Source: an uncultured Spirochaetales bacterium (GTDB lineage: Bacteria; Spirochaetota; Spirochaetia; Sphaerochaetales; Sphaerochaetaceae). From it: a DNA stretch of 57,795 bases. This document shows positions 1 through 7,650 of the stretch, piece by piece. How positions within the stretch are numbered: position 1 is the stretch's first letter; the number at the start of each line of letters is the position of its first letter. A model generated the notes under the pieces. The model was not told the DNA's origin. It was given only the letters and a program-made list of their open reading frames with translations, and did not search any database. Location: assembly GCA_949295125.1 (NCBI GenBank), contig CASFJV010000031.1, forward strand, positions 1-57,795, read 5' to 3'. Made by a program: the position numbers and the translations under genes.

Positions 1-120
1 CCCACGTGTTACTCACCCGTCCGCCGCTTCCGTGACCCCGAAGGGTCCCATTCGCTCGACTTGCATGCTTAAAACGCGCCGCCAGCGTTCGTTCTGAGCC
101 AGGATCAAACTCTCCGTTAT
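1..120 (-). rRNA. rrs: 16S ribosomal RNA, 5' end only (partial)
   Basis: The reverse complement of 94-113 is the universal 27F priming sequence (AGAGTTTGATCCTGGCTCAG), followed by GAACGAACGCTGGCGGCG and ending, at the window edge, with GACGGGTGAGTAACACGTGGG. In E. coli the 27F site begins at rRNA position 8, so the mature 5' end should be near 120. Only about 120 of about 1,500 bases are present; the gene continues off the left edge. The GCGCGTTTTAAGCATGCAAGTCGAGCG stretch between these landmarks resembles spirochaete 16S genes (recalled, not searched). Confidence 0.97.
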
Positions 121-128
121 CGAATGCC

Positions 129-256
129 CCAGTCCGAAGACCGGGACTTATTTTCCAACTTTAGTCTTTCTCCTGCCAAGCTCGCTTGAACCATCTGACT
201 TTTAATTTGCCATTTGTTGTTCTTCTATTTGAATTGACAGAAGCACCACGCTTCTG
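129..256 (-). other. 16S leader: two stem-loops upstream of the mature 5' end
   Basis: The rRNA leader between the promoter and the mature 16S end contains a 6-bp stem closed by a UUCG tetraloop on the transcribed strand (129-134 with 139-144) and a 7-bp stem (238-244 CAGAAGC with 250-256 GCTTCTG, loop ACCAC). A further palindrome, CTAAAGATCTCTTTAG, lies at about 260-275. These may be processing or antitermination structures. No box A sequence was recognised with confidence, and no gene is seen in the whole 121-432 interval. Confidence 0.5.
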
Positions 257-348
257 ATGCTAAAGATCTCTTTAGCTTTCCTTCTCTTTCCCTTCTCTGA
301 TATATCTGTCAAAAACCATCGCACTCAATCTCATTTGCGTGCCCAATT

Positions 349-378
349 AAGCTACAACAAAATGAGGTAATTTGTCAA
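349..378 (-). promoter_or_regulatory. Probable rRNA operon promoter
   Basis: On the minus strand a perfect -35 TTGACA (373-378) is followed after 18 bp by TAGCTT (349-354, three matches to TATAAT). Immediately upstream (379-430) the DNA is almost pure A/T with long T and A runs, as expected for an UP element at a strong rRNA promoter. The -10 is weak, so the exact start is uncertain. Confidence 0.6.
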
Positions 379-432
379 CAAAAATTTTAAAATTTTTTGC
401 CAAATTTTTCTGATATTTTTTATTTTCTTTAT

Positions 433-1215
433 TTATATAGATTTAGAAAATAATTTTTCGATTACGAATGCAAAAGAGGCTGATCCATACATGTTTGTTA
501 TATATGTAGGGAGTATCCTGAAGCTTTCATAATCATCTGAGACGCGTTTGTTTCCCACCGAAATCCTGAAGGCAGAAAAAAGCGCTTCATCATTCCTGCT
601 GTCCCCAAGGGCAAGTGATGTTTCATAGAACCTGTCAATGTCCTGGGGAAGTCCAAGCTCCCCTTTCATGATATCATAAAAGGCGTCAATCCCCTTTTTC
701 TTGCTTATCGGGGAAAAGAGGACGTTGACATGTATTGAGCTTACCAGAGCTGTACCGCCGAGGCTTTCTATTATTTCGAACAGCCTTTTCTCCTGGCTCC
801 TGCTCAGCTCTGACTTTTCGTATGCAACATCGTATATCCGTGCATACTGATCAGAAGAGAACACGTAGTCTTTTGTAAGTTCCAGAAGAGCACACCTTTT
901 CCTGGAAAACTCCGGATCACTGACTATCACGGGATTTGCAGCATACCTGACTGCACCATCTTTCTTATATATTAACAGTGCACCGCTTTCAGCAATCACA
1001 GCATCCACAGGCCACTGCCTTACATAAGCGTCTGCCCATCCTGCTGATCCGCCGGTAACCAATATGGTCTTCAGTCCCTCCTGCCGGATCCTGTAAAGTG
1101 CCTGAAGGGCTTCAGGATAAAGAAGGCCATCGGTTGTGATGGTGTCATCCACATCACTTACGATGGCTTTGATAGTATTTCTCTCTTCTTCTGTAAAAGA
1201 TGTGAAAATGCCCAT
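433..1215 (-). CDS. HAD-superfamily hydrolase, Cof-like (class IIB) phosphatase
   Basis: Predicted cytoplasmic Mg2+-dependent phosphatase of 260 aa. All four HAD motifs are visible: SDVDDT (nucleophile D21, acid/base D23), ILVTGGSA, the lysine in ISKKKG, and LGDSRNDE near the C-terminus. The cap lies between motifs II and III, as in Cof/sucrose-phosphatase-type enzymes. A longer in-frame reading exists, but its extra 39 residues are a cysteine-rich translation of pgsA DNA; the ATG at 1215 is chosen because it overlaps the pgsA stop (TAATG), which suggests translational coupling. The substrate cannot be read from sequence; sugar phosphates or a phospholipid-pathway phosphate (phosphatidylglycerophosphate would be an attractive guess next to pgsA, but other families normally do that) are possible. 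Confidence 0.88.
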   Translation of the reverse strand: MGIFTSFTEEERNTIKAIVSDVDDTITTDGLLYPEALQALYRIRQEGLKTILVTGGSAGWADAYVRQWPVDAVIAESGALLIYKKDGAVRYAANPVIVSDPEFSRKRCALLELTKDYVFSSDQYARIYDVAYEKSELSRSQEKRLFEIIESLGGTALVSSIHVNVLFSPISKKKGIDAFYDIMKGELGLPQDIDRFYETSLALGDSRNDEALFSAFRISVGNKRVSDDYESFRILPTYITNMYGSASFAFVIEKLFSKSI

Positions 1216-1811
1216 TATCTTGTCATTCCGGCAAGTGCTTTGCTTTTGAAAATAGACACCATATAAGTAATGAAACTCATAAGTGATGCAATTGCAGAAA
1301 GGGCGAATGCAATATGAAGGACAGTGATGCATGTGCCCTGGATGCCTGATATATCCGCAAAAGTCTCAGCAACAATATATGCAATGGAAAGGATACTTGT
1401 TGCGGCATATAAACATGTCTTTGCCTTTCCCCAGATGTTTGCAGGCATTGCCTTTCCTGTTTTCATCATGAGCATCCTGAAAAAGAGTATAGTGAACTCT
1501 CTCCACATGATGATGATAAAGCACCAGGCAGGCATGATCCCCTTATCCATGAAACAGACGAAAAACGTCAGATGGGACAGAGTGTCGGCATATGGATCCA
1601 TTACCTTGCCAAGATCTGTCACAAGGTTGTATTTCCTTGCGATTTTCCCATCAAGAAGATCCGAAAGCTCTGCAGTCACATAGCAAATCAGCATAAGTGC
1701 GGTGCTCAGCACATTCAGTGAAGGGCCGAACAGGGAAGGCAGGTAATAGGAAATAAAGAATACAGGTACTAATACTAATCTTAGAACTGTAAGTCTGTTA
1801 GGTACATTCAT
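1215..1811 (-). CDS. pgsA: CDP-diacylglycerol--glycerol-3-phosphate 3-phosphatidyltransferase
   Basis: Integral membrane enzyme (198 aa) of the CDP-alcohol phosphatidyltransferase family. It would make phosphatidylglycerophosphate from CDP-diacylglycerol and glycerol-3-phosphate, the committed step to phosphatidylglycerol. The family signature D-G-x2-A-R-x8-G-x3-D-x3-D is complete (DGKIARKYNLVTDLGKVMDP... with the last D three residues on). It starts MNVPNRLTVLR, the usual PgsA opening, and has several hydrophobic segments. A GGGAG Shine-Dalgarno lies 7 nt before the ATG. It follows the thrS terminator and is coupled to the HAD gene downstream. Other family members (phosphatidylserine or inositol-phosphate synthases) share the motif, but the N-terminus and size favour PgsA. 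Confidence 0.9.
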   Translation of the reverse strand: MNVPNRLTVLRLVLVPVFFISYYLPSLFGPSLNVLSTALMLICYVTAELSDLLDGKIARKYNLVTDLGKVMDPYADTLSHLTFFVCFMDKGIMPAWCFIIIMWREFTILFFRMLMMKTGKAMPANIWGKAKTCLYAATSILSIAYIVAETFADISGIQGTCITVLHIAFALSAIASLMSFITYMVSIFKSKALAGMTR

Positions 1812-1839
1812 AATAATCTCCCGTATCGTATCACTTTCA

Positions 1840-1868
1840 AGATTATTTTACTTATCGCGATACTTCAA
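1840..1868 (-). promoter_or_regulatory. Candidate promoter of pgsA-HAD
   Basis: Minus strand: TTGAAG (1863-1868), 17-bp spacer, TAATCT (1840-1845), about 30 nt upstream of the pgsA ATG. It sits just after the thrS terminator, where a promoter would be needed. The spacer holds a 10-bp palindrome TATCGCGATA. Confidence 0.4.
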
Positions 1869-1877
1869 GCGTTTTGA

Positions 1878-1906
1878 GAAAAAAGAGAGAGGAGAAAGCT
1901 CCTCTC
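1878..1906 (-). terminator. Intrinsic terminator of thrS
   Basis: Eight-bp perfect stem GAGAGGAG/CTCCTCTC (1887-1894, 1899-1906) with a 4-nt loop, followed in the minus direction by TCTTTTTTCTC. It lies 11 nt after the thrS stop codon. Confidence 0.9.
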
Positions 1907-1916
1907 CCTCTCTGGC

Positions 1917-3653
1917 TTACAGCTGTTCCTTGCTCTCTATCTTTGCTTTTATCTCGGCAAGGAATGCATCATAGCTTAAGCCGAATGCCTGCTTGCCATT
2001 CCTGTAGCGCACAGATACAGTACCGGCGCCCATTTCCTTTTCCCCAAGAATCAGCATGTAAGGAATCTTCATCTGCTGTGCCTTCCTGATCTTTGCATTC
2101 ATCCTCTCGTTTGAAAGATCTGAGACGGTCCTGATTCCATCTTTCCTCAGTTTCCTCTCAATCTCCTTTGCATAGTCATTTGCAACTTCTGCAACTGGAA
2201 TGATTGCAACCTGCTCCGGAGCAAGCCATGGCGGGAATGCCCCTGCATAATGCTCAAGCAGGACTCCGAAGAACCTTTCGATGGAACCAAGAAGTGCCCT
2301 GTGGATCATATAAGGCTGCTTTTCAACGCCATCCTTATCAACAAATGTCAGGCCAAACCTCTCAGGGAGGTTGAAGTCAAACTGAACTGTTGACAGCTGC
2401 CACTCCCTTCCGATTGCATCCTTAATCTTCAGATCGATCTTCGGACCGTAGAAAGCTCCGCCGCCCTCGTCAATATCATATTTGAGGCCTTCCTTTTCCA
2501 CGGCTTTCTTCAGCGCCTCAGTAGCGGCATTCCACTTCTCGACATCTCCTACGGATTTTTCAGGTTTTGTTGAGATGTATGCATGAATCTCATTGAAGCC
2601 AAAGCTATGGAGCATGTGAAGTGAGAATCTCAGGACCTCTATGATCTCATCCTCCATCTGGTCAGGGGTTACGAACAGGTGCGCATCATCCTGAGTGAAT
2701 CCCCTTACCCTCATAAGGCCATGCAGGGCTCCGGCTTTCTCATACCTGTAAACAGTTCCGAGCTCTGCCCAGCGGCATGGGAGATCCCTGTAGCTCTTCT
2801 TGCTGTTCTGGTAGATCATTATATGGAAGGGACAGTTCATCGGCTTTGTATAGTAATCCATGTTGTCCATCTCCATTGGAGGGTACATGGAATCCTTATA
2901 GAATCCCAGATGCCCGCTGGTCTCCCAGAGCCATGACTTTCCTACATGAGGCGTATATACCATCTCATAGCCGTTCTCATAATGCTCTTTTCTCCAGAAA
3001 TCCTCTATAACCTGCCTGATCCTTGCTCCCCTTGGATGCCAGTAAACAAGGCCAGGACCAGCCTCTTCATGAAGGGAGAACAGGTCAAGCTCCTTTCCAA
3101 GTTTCCTGTGATCCCTCTTCTCAATATCTGCAAGATGATCCAGATACAGCCTTAGTTCCTTTGGATTTTCCCAGGCTGTTCCGTATATTCTCTGGAGCAT
3201 TGGGCGCTTCTCGTCCCCCCTCCAGTATGCTCCTGCAACGGAGAGCAGCTTGAATGCATCGGCATTGAGATCCTTTGTCGATTCCACATGCGGACCTCTG
3301 CAGAGATCTGTGAAAGCACCCTGGTTATACAGTGATACCTCTTCCCCTTCAGGAATTGAATCGATAAGCTCAAGCTTGTATTTCTGGTTCTTGAATACTT
3401 CTTTAGCCTCATCCCTTGATACGACAGAGCGAACGAATTTCCTGTCGCTATTGATAATAGCCTTCATCCTCTCTGTTATGTCCAGAAGATCAGCCTCTGT
3501 CAGCGTGCGTGGCAGGTCAAAATCATAATAGAATCCATTCTCAATTGATGGTCCGATAGCAATCTGAGCATCTGGAAAGATCTCAAGCACTGCTTCTGCC
3601 ATGACATGTGCCATAGAATGCCTTATCATGGCAAGTTTTTCGCTCTTTTCCAT
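1917..3653 (-). CDS. thrS: Threonyl-tRNA synthetase, short form without TGS domain
   Basis: Charges tRNA-Thr with threonine (class II synthetase, 578 aa). The protein begins directly with the editing (N2) domain: H12, H16, C118 and H122 form the deacylation site (RHSMAH ... LCRGPH). The catalytic zinc ligands are C274 (MNCPFH), H325 (DDAHLF) and H451 (MIHRALLGS); motif 2 is RVRGFTQDD. A C-terminal anticodon-binding domain follows from about residue 480. The usual N-terminal TGS domain of about 60 residues (E. coli ThrS has 642 aa) is absent, and no in-frame coding sequence precedes the ATG, which has a good GGAGG site. Expression is controlled by the T-box leader upstream and ends at the terminator after the stop. 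Confidence 0.96.
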   Translation of the reverse strand: MEKSEKLAMIRHSMAHVMAEAVLEIFPDAQIAIGPSIENGFYYDFDLPRTLTEADLLDITERMKAIINSDRKFVRSVVSRDEAKEVFKNQKYKLELIDSIPEGEEVSLYNQGAFTDLCRGPHVESTKDLNADAFKLLSVAGAYWRGDEKRPMLQRIYGTAWENPKELRLYLDHLADIEKRDHRKLGKELDLFSLHEEAGPGLVYWHPRGARIRQVIEDFWRKEHYENGYEMVYTPHVGKSWLWETSGHLGFYKDSMYPPMEMDNMDYYTKPMNCPFHIMIYQNSKKSYRDLPCRWAELGTVYRYEKAGALHGLMRVRGFTQDDAHLFVTPDQMEDEIIEVLRFSLHMLHSFGFNEIHAYISTKPEKSVGDVEKWNAATEALKKAVEKEGLKYDIDEGGGAFYGPKIDLKIKDAIGREWQLSTVQFDFNLPERFGLTFVDKDGVEKQPYMIHRALLGSIERFFGVLLEHYAGAFPPWLAPEQVAIIPVAEVANDYAKEIERKLRKDGIRTVSDLSNERMNAKIRKAQQMKIPYMLILGEKEMGAGTVSVRYRNGKQAFGLSYDAFLAEIKAKIESKEQL

Positions 3654-3667
3654 CTTTTCCTCCTAAG

Positions 3668-3928
3668 AAAAAAAATAAGCCTTTCACGTTTCATCCATGC
3701 ATATGCAAGGACGAAGCGTCAAAGGCTCCGCGGTTCCACCTTGCTTCCCCTACTGTTGTTTTAGGGACGCTCAATTCTCTCTTAACGCAAGATTACGGCA
3801 GGATATACTCATCTCTTTTCCACCCTGCAGCTCGGAAGTGGTTTTCACAGTCTATCTCTAAGCATCTTCCTTCCAAGGACGCTCTCTCAGGAGAGAATCA
3901 AAAGCTACTCGTCTTCGTCTTTGCTGTT
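3668..3928 (-). promoter_or_regulatory. T-box riboswitch leader of thrS (ACC specifier)
   Basis: Senses uncharged tRNA-Thr and controls transcription termination before thrS. On the minus strand the T-box core reads AAGGTGGAACCGCGG (3728-3742); the TGGA bulge would pair with a tRNA ending U-CCA. Stem I contains GAGAGAGC and a specifier loop GTGAAAACCACTTCCGAGC, in which the codon ACC (3840-3842) decodes threonine. The leader ends in a strong terminator: AGCCTTT/AAAGGCT (3721-3727, 3678-3684) around an extended stem, then TTATTTTTTTT. The antiterminator pairs CAAGG before the T-box with CCTTTG after it, sharing the terminator's 5' arm. It begins about 260 nt before the gene, with its own promoter. 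Confidence 0.93.
3678..3727 (-). terminator. Regulated terminator of the thrS T-box
   Basis: Stem AGCCTTT/AAAGGCT with further imperfect pairing and the self-complementary TGCATATGCA near the loop, followed by eight T residues (3668-3675). It overlaps the antiterminator partner sequence. Confidence 0.9.
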
Positions 3929-3934
3929 GGCTAC

Positions 3935-3963
3935 ATGGTATTCCAATAGCCTCTCTTTTGCAA
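3935..3963 (-). promoter_or_regulatory. Promoter of the thrS T-box leader
   Basis: Minus strand TTGCAA (3958-3963), 17-bp spacer, TACCAT (3935-3940); each box has four of six consensus matches. The predicted start at about 3928 falls exactly where a canonical stem I (GACGAAGACGAGTAG) begins. Confidence 0.55.
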
Positions 3964-4174
3964 GTGCTACATTGATAAACCCTACTTTCCATGGAGTATT
4001 GCTGGCTTTTTCCCTAGTTTCTGGATGCTATGCTTTTTTAGGATCAATGCTTCTCGTCCGTCAAAAGATGGCATCCTCAGAGGCTTCTCTACAAAGCATC
4101 CTAGGCTAAGGCCTTTATGCCCTGCTAACTAAAAAAGACAAAGATAGGTATTGATTTCTTTATTGCTTAAAAGC
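3964..4174. other. Gene-free 210-bp stretch with nested inverted repeats
   Basis: No convincing reading frame lies between the LPP20-like gene and the T-box promoter. The DNA holds nested inverted repeats: CCTAG (4013-4017) with CTAGG (4101-4105), and GATGCT (4024-4029) with AGCATC (4095-4100). An outer imperfect pairing of about 16 bp links 4106-4130 with 3925-3955 (for example TAGCC with GGCTA). A roughly 200-nt irregular hairpin RNA such as 6S RNA could be encoded on the minus strand, but no diagnostic sequence was recognised and no clear promoter or terminator delimits it. Confidence 0.35.
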
Positions 4175-4615
4175 TTATCCAATATCTTCCAGGATTTCAT
4201 CAAACGCAGCTTTAATATTATCCCGTCTTATTCTCATGAGCACGTACACCCCACCATCCTCATCAGTGTATTCATCAACAGTCTCAGGATCCTCCAGCAC
4301 TGCGCTTGCCATCTCTTTCCTGATCCTCTCCGTATACTCATTTCCGTTCTCATCTTCATAAGAACGGATTATCTCCTCAACAATGACTCCAGCCTGCATT
4401 GCTAGCTTACTCCTTGCTTTAGCTTCTGCCACTTTCTTTGAGTTCTCAGGCCTTGACATATTTGCATAGCCAACTGAATATACATACTCTTCTGTACTCA
4501 GGTCCTTCTCTATCCATTCAGGCTCCGCTGCTACAGAGGCAACCGGAACATCTGCAGCTGAAACTGAAAACAAAGATAAAACAAGTACCAATGAAATGAA
4601 AACTGCCTTTCCCAT
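4175..4615 (-). CDS. LPP20-family secreted protein
   Basis: Small exported protein (146 aa) of unknown function. Residues 1-20 form a signal peptide ending SVSAA with no lipobox cysteine, so it is probably cleaved by signal peptidase I and released to the periplasm. The mature part matches the LPP20 fold pattern: PEWIEK, then VYSVGYANMS, then an alanine- and lysine-rich helix (KKVAEAKARSKLAMQ). Spirochaetes often have several such proteins; their role is not established. The ATG has a GGAGGG site 8 nt upstream. It appears monocistronic, lying after the hydrogenase terminator and before the gene-free stretch. Confidence 0.75.
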   Translation of the reverse strand: MGKAVFISLVLVLSLFSVSAADVPVASVAAEPEWIEKDLSTEEYVYSVGYANMSRPENSKKVAEAKARSKLAMQAGVIVEEIIRSYEDENGNEYTERIRKEMASAVLEDPETVDEYTDEDGGVYVLMRIRRDNIKAAFDEILEDIG

Positions 4616-4682
4616 AACTATCCCTCCTTTTCCAAAGGTATAATAATGTTACGTTCAGTGCAACTTTTTTTCATCTATCCCG

Positions 4683-4714
4683 TAAAAAAAAGATGCTGCC
4701 ATTACAGCAGCACC
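4683..4714 (-). terminator. Terminator of the hydrogenase operon
   Basis: Stem TGCTGC/GCAGCA (4694-4699 and 4707-4712) followed on the minus strand by TCTTTTTTTT. It lies 23 nt after the hydrogenase stop. Confidence 0.88.
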
Positions 4715-4736
4715 ATTTATGCACTTTGGGCTCTTT

Positions 4737-6185
4737 TTATGCTTTCTTTGCCTGGGCAGCCTTATTTGCCTGCCTGAGGCGCAGTGCAACCTGTGGCTTT
4801 ACGATAGTTCCAGGACCGGCAATGCATCCGCCCTGGCATACCATGACTTCCACAAGATCTGCATCCGGAGCTTTCTTCTGCCATGTGCTCATAAGCCTTA
4901 CAGTCTTCTTGTCTATGCCATCAATGTTCATGATCTTCACAGATGAAGGATCCTCAAGGCGTGAAAGCACACATCCTGCAACACCTCCGGTTACTGCATA
5001 CTCACGGCAGTCTGCATAAGAGCTGTCTTCTCCAAGATCCTCTGCCTCCATCTCCCTGACATCGATATTCAGAGCCATGAAGATGGCTGCAAGCTCTGCA
5101 AATGTGATGACTCCATCAATGATGTCCCTGTACTTATGGGCCTCAACCCTCTTTGAGAGGCATGGTCCGATAAATACTGTCTTGCATGAAGGATCTGCCT
5201 TCTTGCATATCTCTGCAGAATATGCCATTGGAGAGTATGCATCGCTGTAACGCTCAGCAAGGAACGGAAGATGCTTTGGAATCAGTTCCATATAGCTCGA
5301 GCAGCATGATGTTGTCATGTAGCCCTTCTTTTCTTTTATCTTCTCGACAAGCTCCTCACCTTCCCTGACACTGGTAACCTCTGCACCCTTTGCCACTTCA
5401 AACACGCTGGTAAAGCCTGCTTTCTTCAGTGCAGCCTTGATCTGTCCGAGAGATCCAGGGAACTGTCCGTCTATGGCTGGAGCGATCATTGCAACCACAT
5501 TCTCCTTTGCCTTGAGCATTTTGAGAACATGGAGAAGCTCACTCCTTTCCACAATAGCTCCGAAAGGACAGGAACGGACACATTTTCCGCAGCCGATGCA
5601 CTTCTCATGCTCCACTTCCACAACACCCTGCTCATTCTTATGGATTGCGTTCACAGGGCATGCTTCCTCACATGGAACCGGAATATGCACAACAGCGTGG
5701 AACGGGCATACTTCCATGCACTTTCCGCATCGTATGCACCTGTCATCCTGGATATGTGCCTGTCCGTTTATGAACACGATTGCATCCTTAGGGCAGTTAG
5801 CCATGCATGGGCGGGCAAAGCAGCCACGGCAGGCGTCACTGATCCTGTACTGGTCTTTTGGACATCCATAGCATCCGCTCTTGATAGTCGTTAGAAGCGG
5901 CATGCTCGGTTCATCTTTTTCTAGTACTTCCTTGACATACTCGCCAAGAGGCTTGAACTCATCATCATCGTTGTCAAGATCCACACCAAGAAGTGTGAGA
6001 ACGCGGTAGCGTACCAATGCTCTCTCTTTGTAGATGCAGCAGCGTGATGGGATCCTGTCCTTTGGTATGATTTCAATTGGGAGCCTATCAGCAGTCTGAA
6101 CAAGGGTATCATCAAAGAAACGGCGGACGACTTCACTGTCAATCCTTCTTTTCATGATAGTAAACTGGTTGTTCAGATCAATCAT
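4737..6185 (-). CDS. [FeFe]-hydrogenase, monomeric, group B-like
   Basis: Catalytic iron-only hydrogenase (482 aa) expected to evolve H2 from reduced ferredoxin in the cytoplasm. Ferredoxin-type cysteine sets precede the H-cluster domain (C119/C122/C127/C131, C150/C153/C156/C160 and C196/C199/C202/C206, with C172 and C176 extra). The three H-cluster loops are present but deviate from the group A type: L1 is TSCCSSY (C294, C295) instead of TSCCPxW, L2 is GPCLSKRVE (C342, K345, E348), and L3 is VCQGGCIAGPG (C450, C454). These variants suggest group B. About 100 N-terminal residues lack a recognised domain. Its ATG overlaps the upstream ferredoxin stop (ATGA), so the two are coupled. Maturases HydEFG are not in the window. 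Confidence 0.92.
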   Translation of the reverse strand: MIDLNNQFTIMKRRIDSEVVRRFFDDTLVQTADRLPIEIIPKDRIPSRCCIYKERALVRYRVLTLLGVDLDNDDDEFKPLGEYVKEVLEKDEPSMPLLTTIKSGCYGCPKDQYRISDACRGCFARPCMANCPKDAIVFINGQAHIQDDRCIRCGKCMEVCPFHAVVHIPVPCEEACPVNAIHKNEQGVVEVEHEKCIGCGKCVRSCPFGAIVERSELLHVLKMLKAKENVVAMIAPAIDGQFPGSLGQIKAALKKAGFTSVFEVAKGAEVTSVREGEELVEKIKEKKGYMTTSCCSSYMELIPKHLPFLAERYSDAYSPMAYSAEICKKADPSCKTVFIGPCLSKRVEAHKYRDIIDGVITFAELAAIFMALNIDVREMEAEDLGEDSSYADCREYAVTGGVAGCVLSRLEDPSSVKIMNIDGIDKKTVRLMSTWQKKAPDADLVEVMVCQGGCIAGPGTIVKPQVALRLRQANKAAQAKKA

Positions 6186-6439
6186 TCCTTAACTGCCTCC
6201 GCTAGAAGACGGCAGAACACATCCTGTGTTACTCCGTCATAAATCTTTCCGTTGATCTCCACAAATGGGGCCTGACCGCCACCAGCCTTGCACTGGTCAA
6301 GGCATGAGCAGCCCTCAATCTCGCAGTCTGCAAGAATTTCCGGATCAAGAAAGTCGTTGTAAAGGAGAAGATCTGCTCCTCCCTGGACAAAGCAAGCTGT
6401 ACCTAGACAAATCCTTACTTTAACCTTGCTCTTCTTCAT
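6182..6439 (-). CDS. Thioredoxin-like [2Fe-2S] ferredoxin
   Basis: Small electron carrier (85 aa) with the fold of the NuoE/HndA [2Fe-2S] domain. The ligand pattern is C11-x4-C16 then C46-x3-C50 (RICLGTACF ... CSCLDQCKAGG), followed by the typical APFVEINGKIYDGV strand pair. It probably passes electrons to or from the hydrogenase encoded next. It has a strong GGAGG site formed right after the phosphatase stop codon (TAGGAGG), and overlaps the hydrogenase start by 4 nt. A second paralogue sits at the head of the operon. Confidence 0.9.
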   Translation of the reverse strand: MKKSKVKVRICLGTACFVQGGADLLLYNDFLDPEILADCEIEGCSCLDQCKAGGGQAPFVEINGKIYDGVTQDVFCRLLAEAVKE

Positions 6440-6453
6440 AAAAACAATTCCTC

Positions 6454-7650
6454 CTACAGGTATTCTACTGAAGTTTCTTTTATATAGTTTTCCTCGAGCG
6501 CCTTCCTCAGACGGGCTATTATGGTCCTTCTGATTCCGATCTCGAATGGAATGTTCGGATCTTGGTGAGCCTCATTGATCTTCGTACCCACGATAATATG
6601 TATCTGGTCAGAATCAAGCAGGATCTCAACAAATTTCTTTGCGGGATCATTCTTCATCTCAGCAACATTCTCTTTCTTCTCAAGCATCGTGACCACTTTG
6701 CTGAGAGTGAGCATTCCCTCTGTCACCAAATCTATTCCCTCCATCTTGGATGCAGGGGGGACATCCGGCGACCAGCACGAAAGATCCACGGAGATTTTCT
6801 TATTGAAAAGCCTTGCGACTATCTGTGCCGTGGTTCCTCCGGATACGATCTTCTTGCCCTTGAATTCCCTGATCTTCTGTCCAAGGATCTCATCGGCTTC
6901 CTTTGTGAACGGAGGACCGGTCACTATCAGGGTACGCCTTGGCCGCCTTATATACACAACCACGCATGTGATGTCATCCTTTGAGGAAAAGCCATCCAGT
7001 GAGCAGGCTTTCTGGACTATTGCCCTGCTCAGTTCCCTTGATGAGATATCCGGATTGGCTGCAATCTCTTCCTTTATGAACTTTCTTACCCCGTCAAGCC
7101 TCCATCCAAGAGGAAGAGCCTTCCCCAGTCCGGACTGCGTGACTCCATCTGAAAACATCACAAGGCGTTCTCCGATCTCCATCTTGAATGACGAATGGGC
7201 AATCGATTCCTTCTTGAACGCACCTTCCCTCTTGAGTTCCGTTTTTGCCCTGGTCCATTTGATGTCTTCGGTACCGGAAAAACGGAGTGCTGCCGGATTG
7301 TCATACTCAACAAGGTTCACCTCAATATTCTCCATGTCATCCTTATAGCGGATGTCCGCAATGGTGAATGTTGAATAGCTTATCTTCCTCTCCTTGCAGA
7401 CTGGAAGGGTGTCCATGATAATCTCTGCAGAGTGTTCCAGTGCAATCGGGGAGAATGAAAGCTTATGTGCCATATGTGCAGTGAGGGAAGCAAGCACATT
7501 TGCCTTCACCCCGCTTCCAAGCCCGTCAGAGAGCGTTGCCACTATCTGGTTGTTGTCCGGATTCCTGGAAAGGAGGAAGACGTCTCCTCCGATCTTCTGT
7601 CCATGCTTATAGATCTGAGCGTAGTCCACATCGATGAAGATATTGTTCAT
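6454..7650 (-). CDS. SpoIIE/PP2C-type serine phosphatase
   Basis: Predicted Mg/Mn-dependent protein serine/threonine phosphatase (398 aa). The SpoIIE-type domain fills the first ~235 residues: metal-binding aspartates lie in LSDGLGSG, MFSDGV and KDDITCV. About 160 C-terminal residues (from TLIVTGPPF) form a second unassigned domain. PP2C phosphatases are known neighbours of sensory (PAS) [FeFe]-hydrogenases in clostridia, for example in the hfs locus of Thermoanaerobacterium, where they are thought to relay a hydrogen or redox signal; that role here is inference. Start overlaps the sensory hydrogenase stop (ATGA). No partner kinase or anti-sigma factor is encoded nearby. Confidence 0.88.
   Translation of the reverse strand: MNNIFIDVDYAQIYKHGQKIGGDVFLLSRNPDNNQIVATLSDGLGSGVKANVLASLTAHMAHKLSFSPIALEHSAEIIMDTLPVCKERKISYSTFTIADIRYKDDMENIEVNLVEYDNPAALRFSGTEDIKWTRAKTELKREGAFKKESIAHSSFKMEIGERLVMFSDGVTQSGLGKALPLGWRLDGVRKFIKEEIAANPDISSRELSRAIVQKACSLDGFSSKDDITCVVVYIRRPRRTLIVTGPPFTKEADEILGQKIREFKGKKIVSGGTTAQIVARLFNKKISVDLSCWSPDVPPASKMEGIDLVTEGMLTLSKVVTMLEKKENVAEMKNDPAKKFVEILLDSDQIHIIVGTKINEAHQDPNIPFEIGIRRTIIARLRKALEENYIKETSVEYL

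Noticed and set aside
3921..4109. Open frame of 62 codons on the plus strand upstream of thrS
   Set aside because: It crosses the T-box start and the inverted-repeat region, has no ribosome site and no recognisable protein character.
6575..7348. Long plus-strand frame (257 codons) opposite the SpoIIE phosphatase
   Set aside because: Serine/leucine-rich mirror of a well-supported gene; no ribosome site and no family match.
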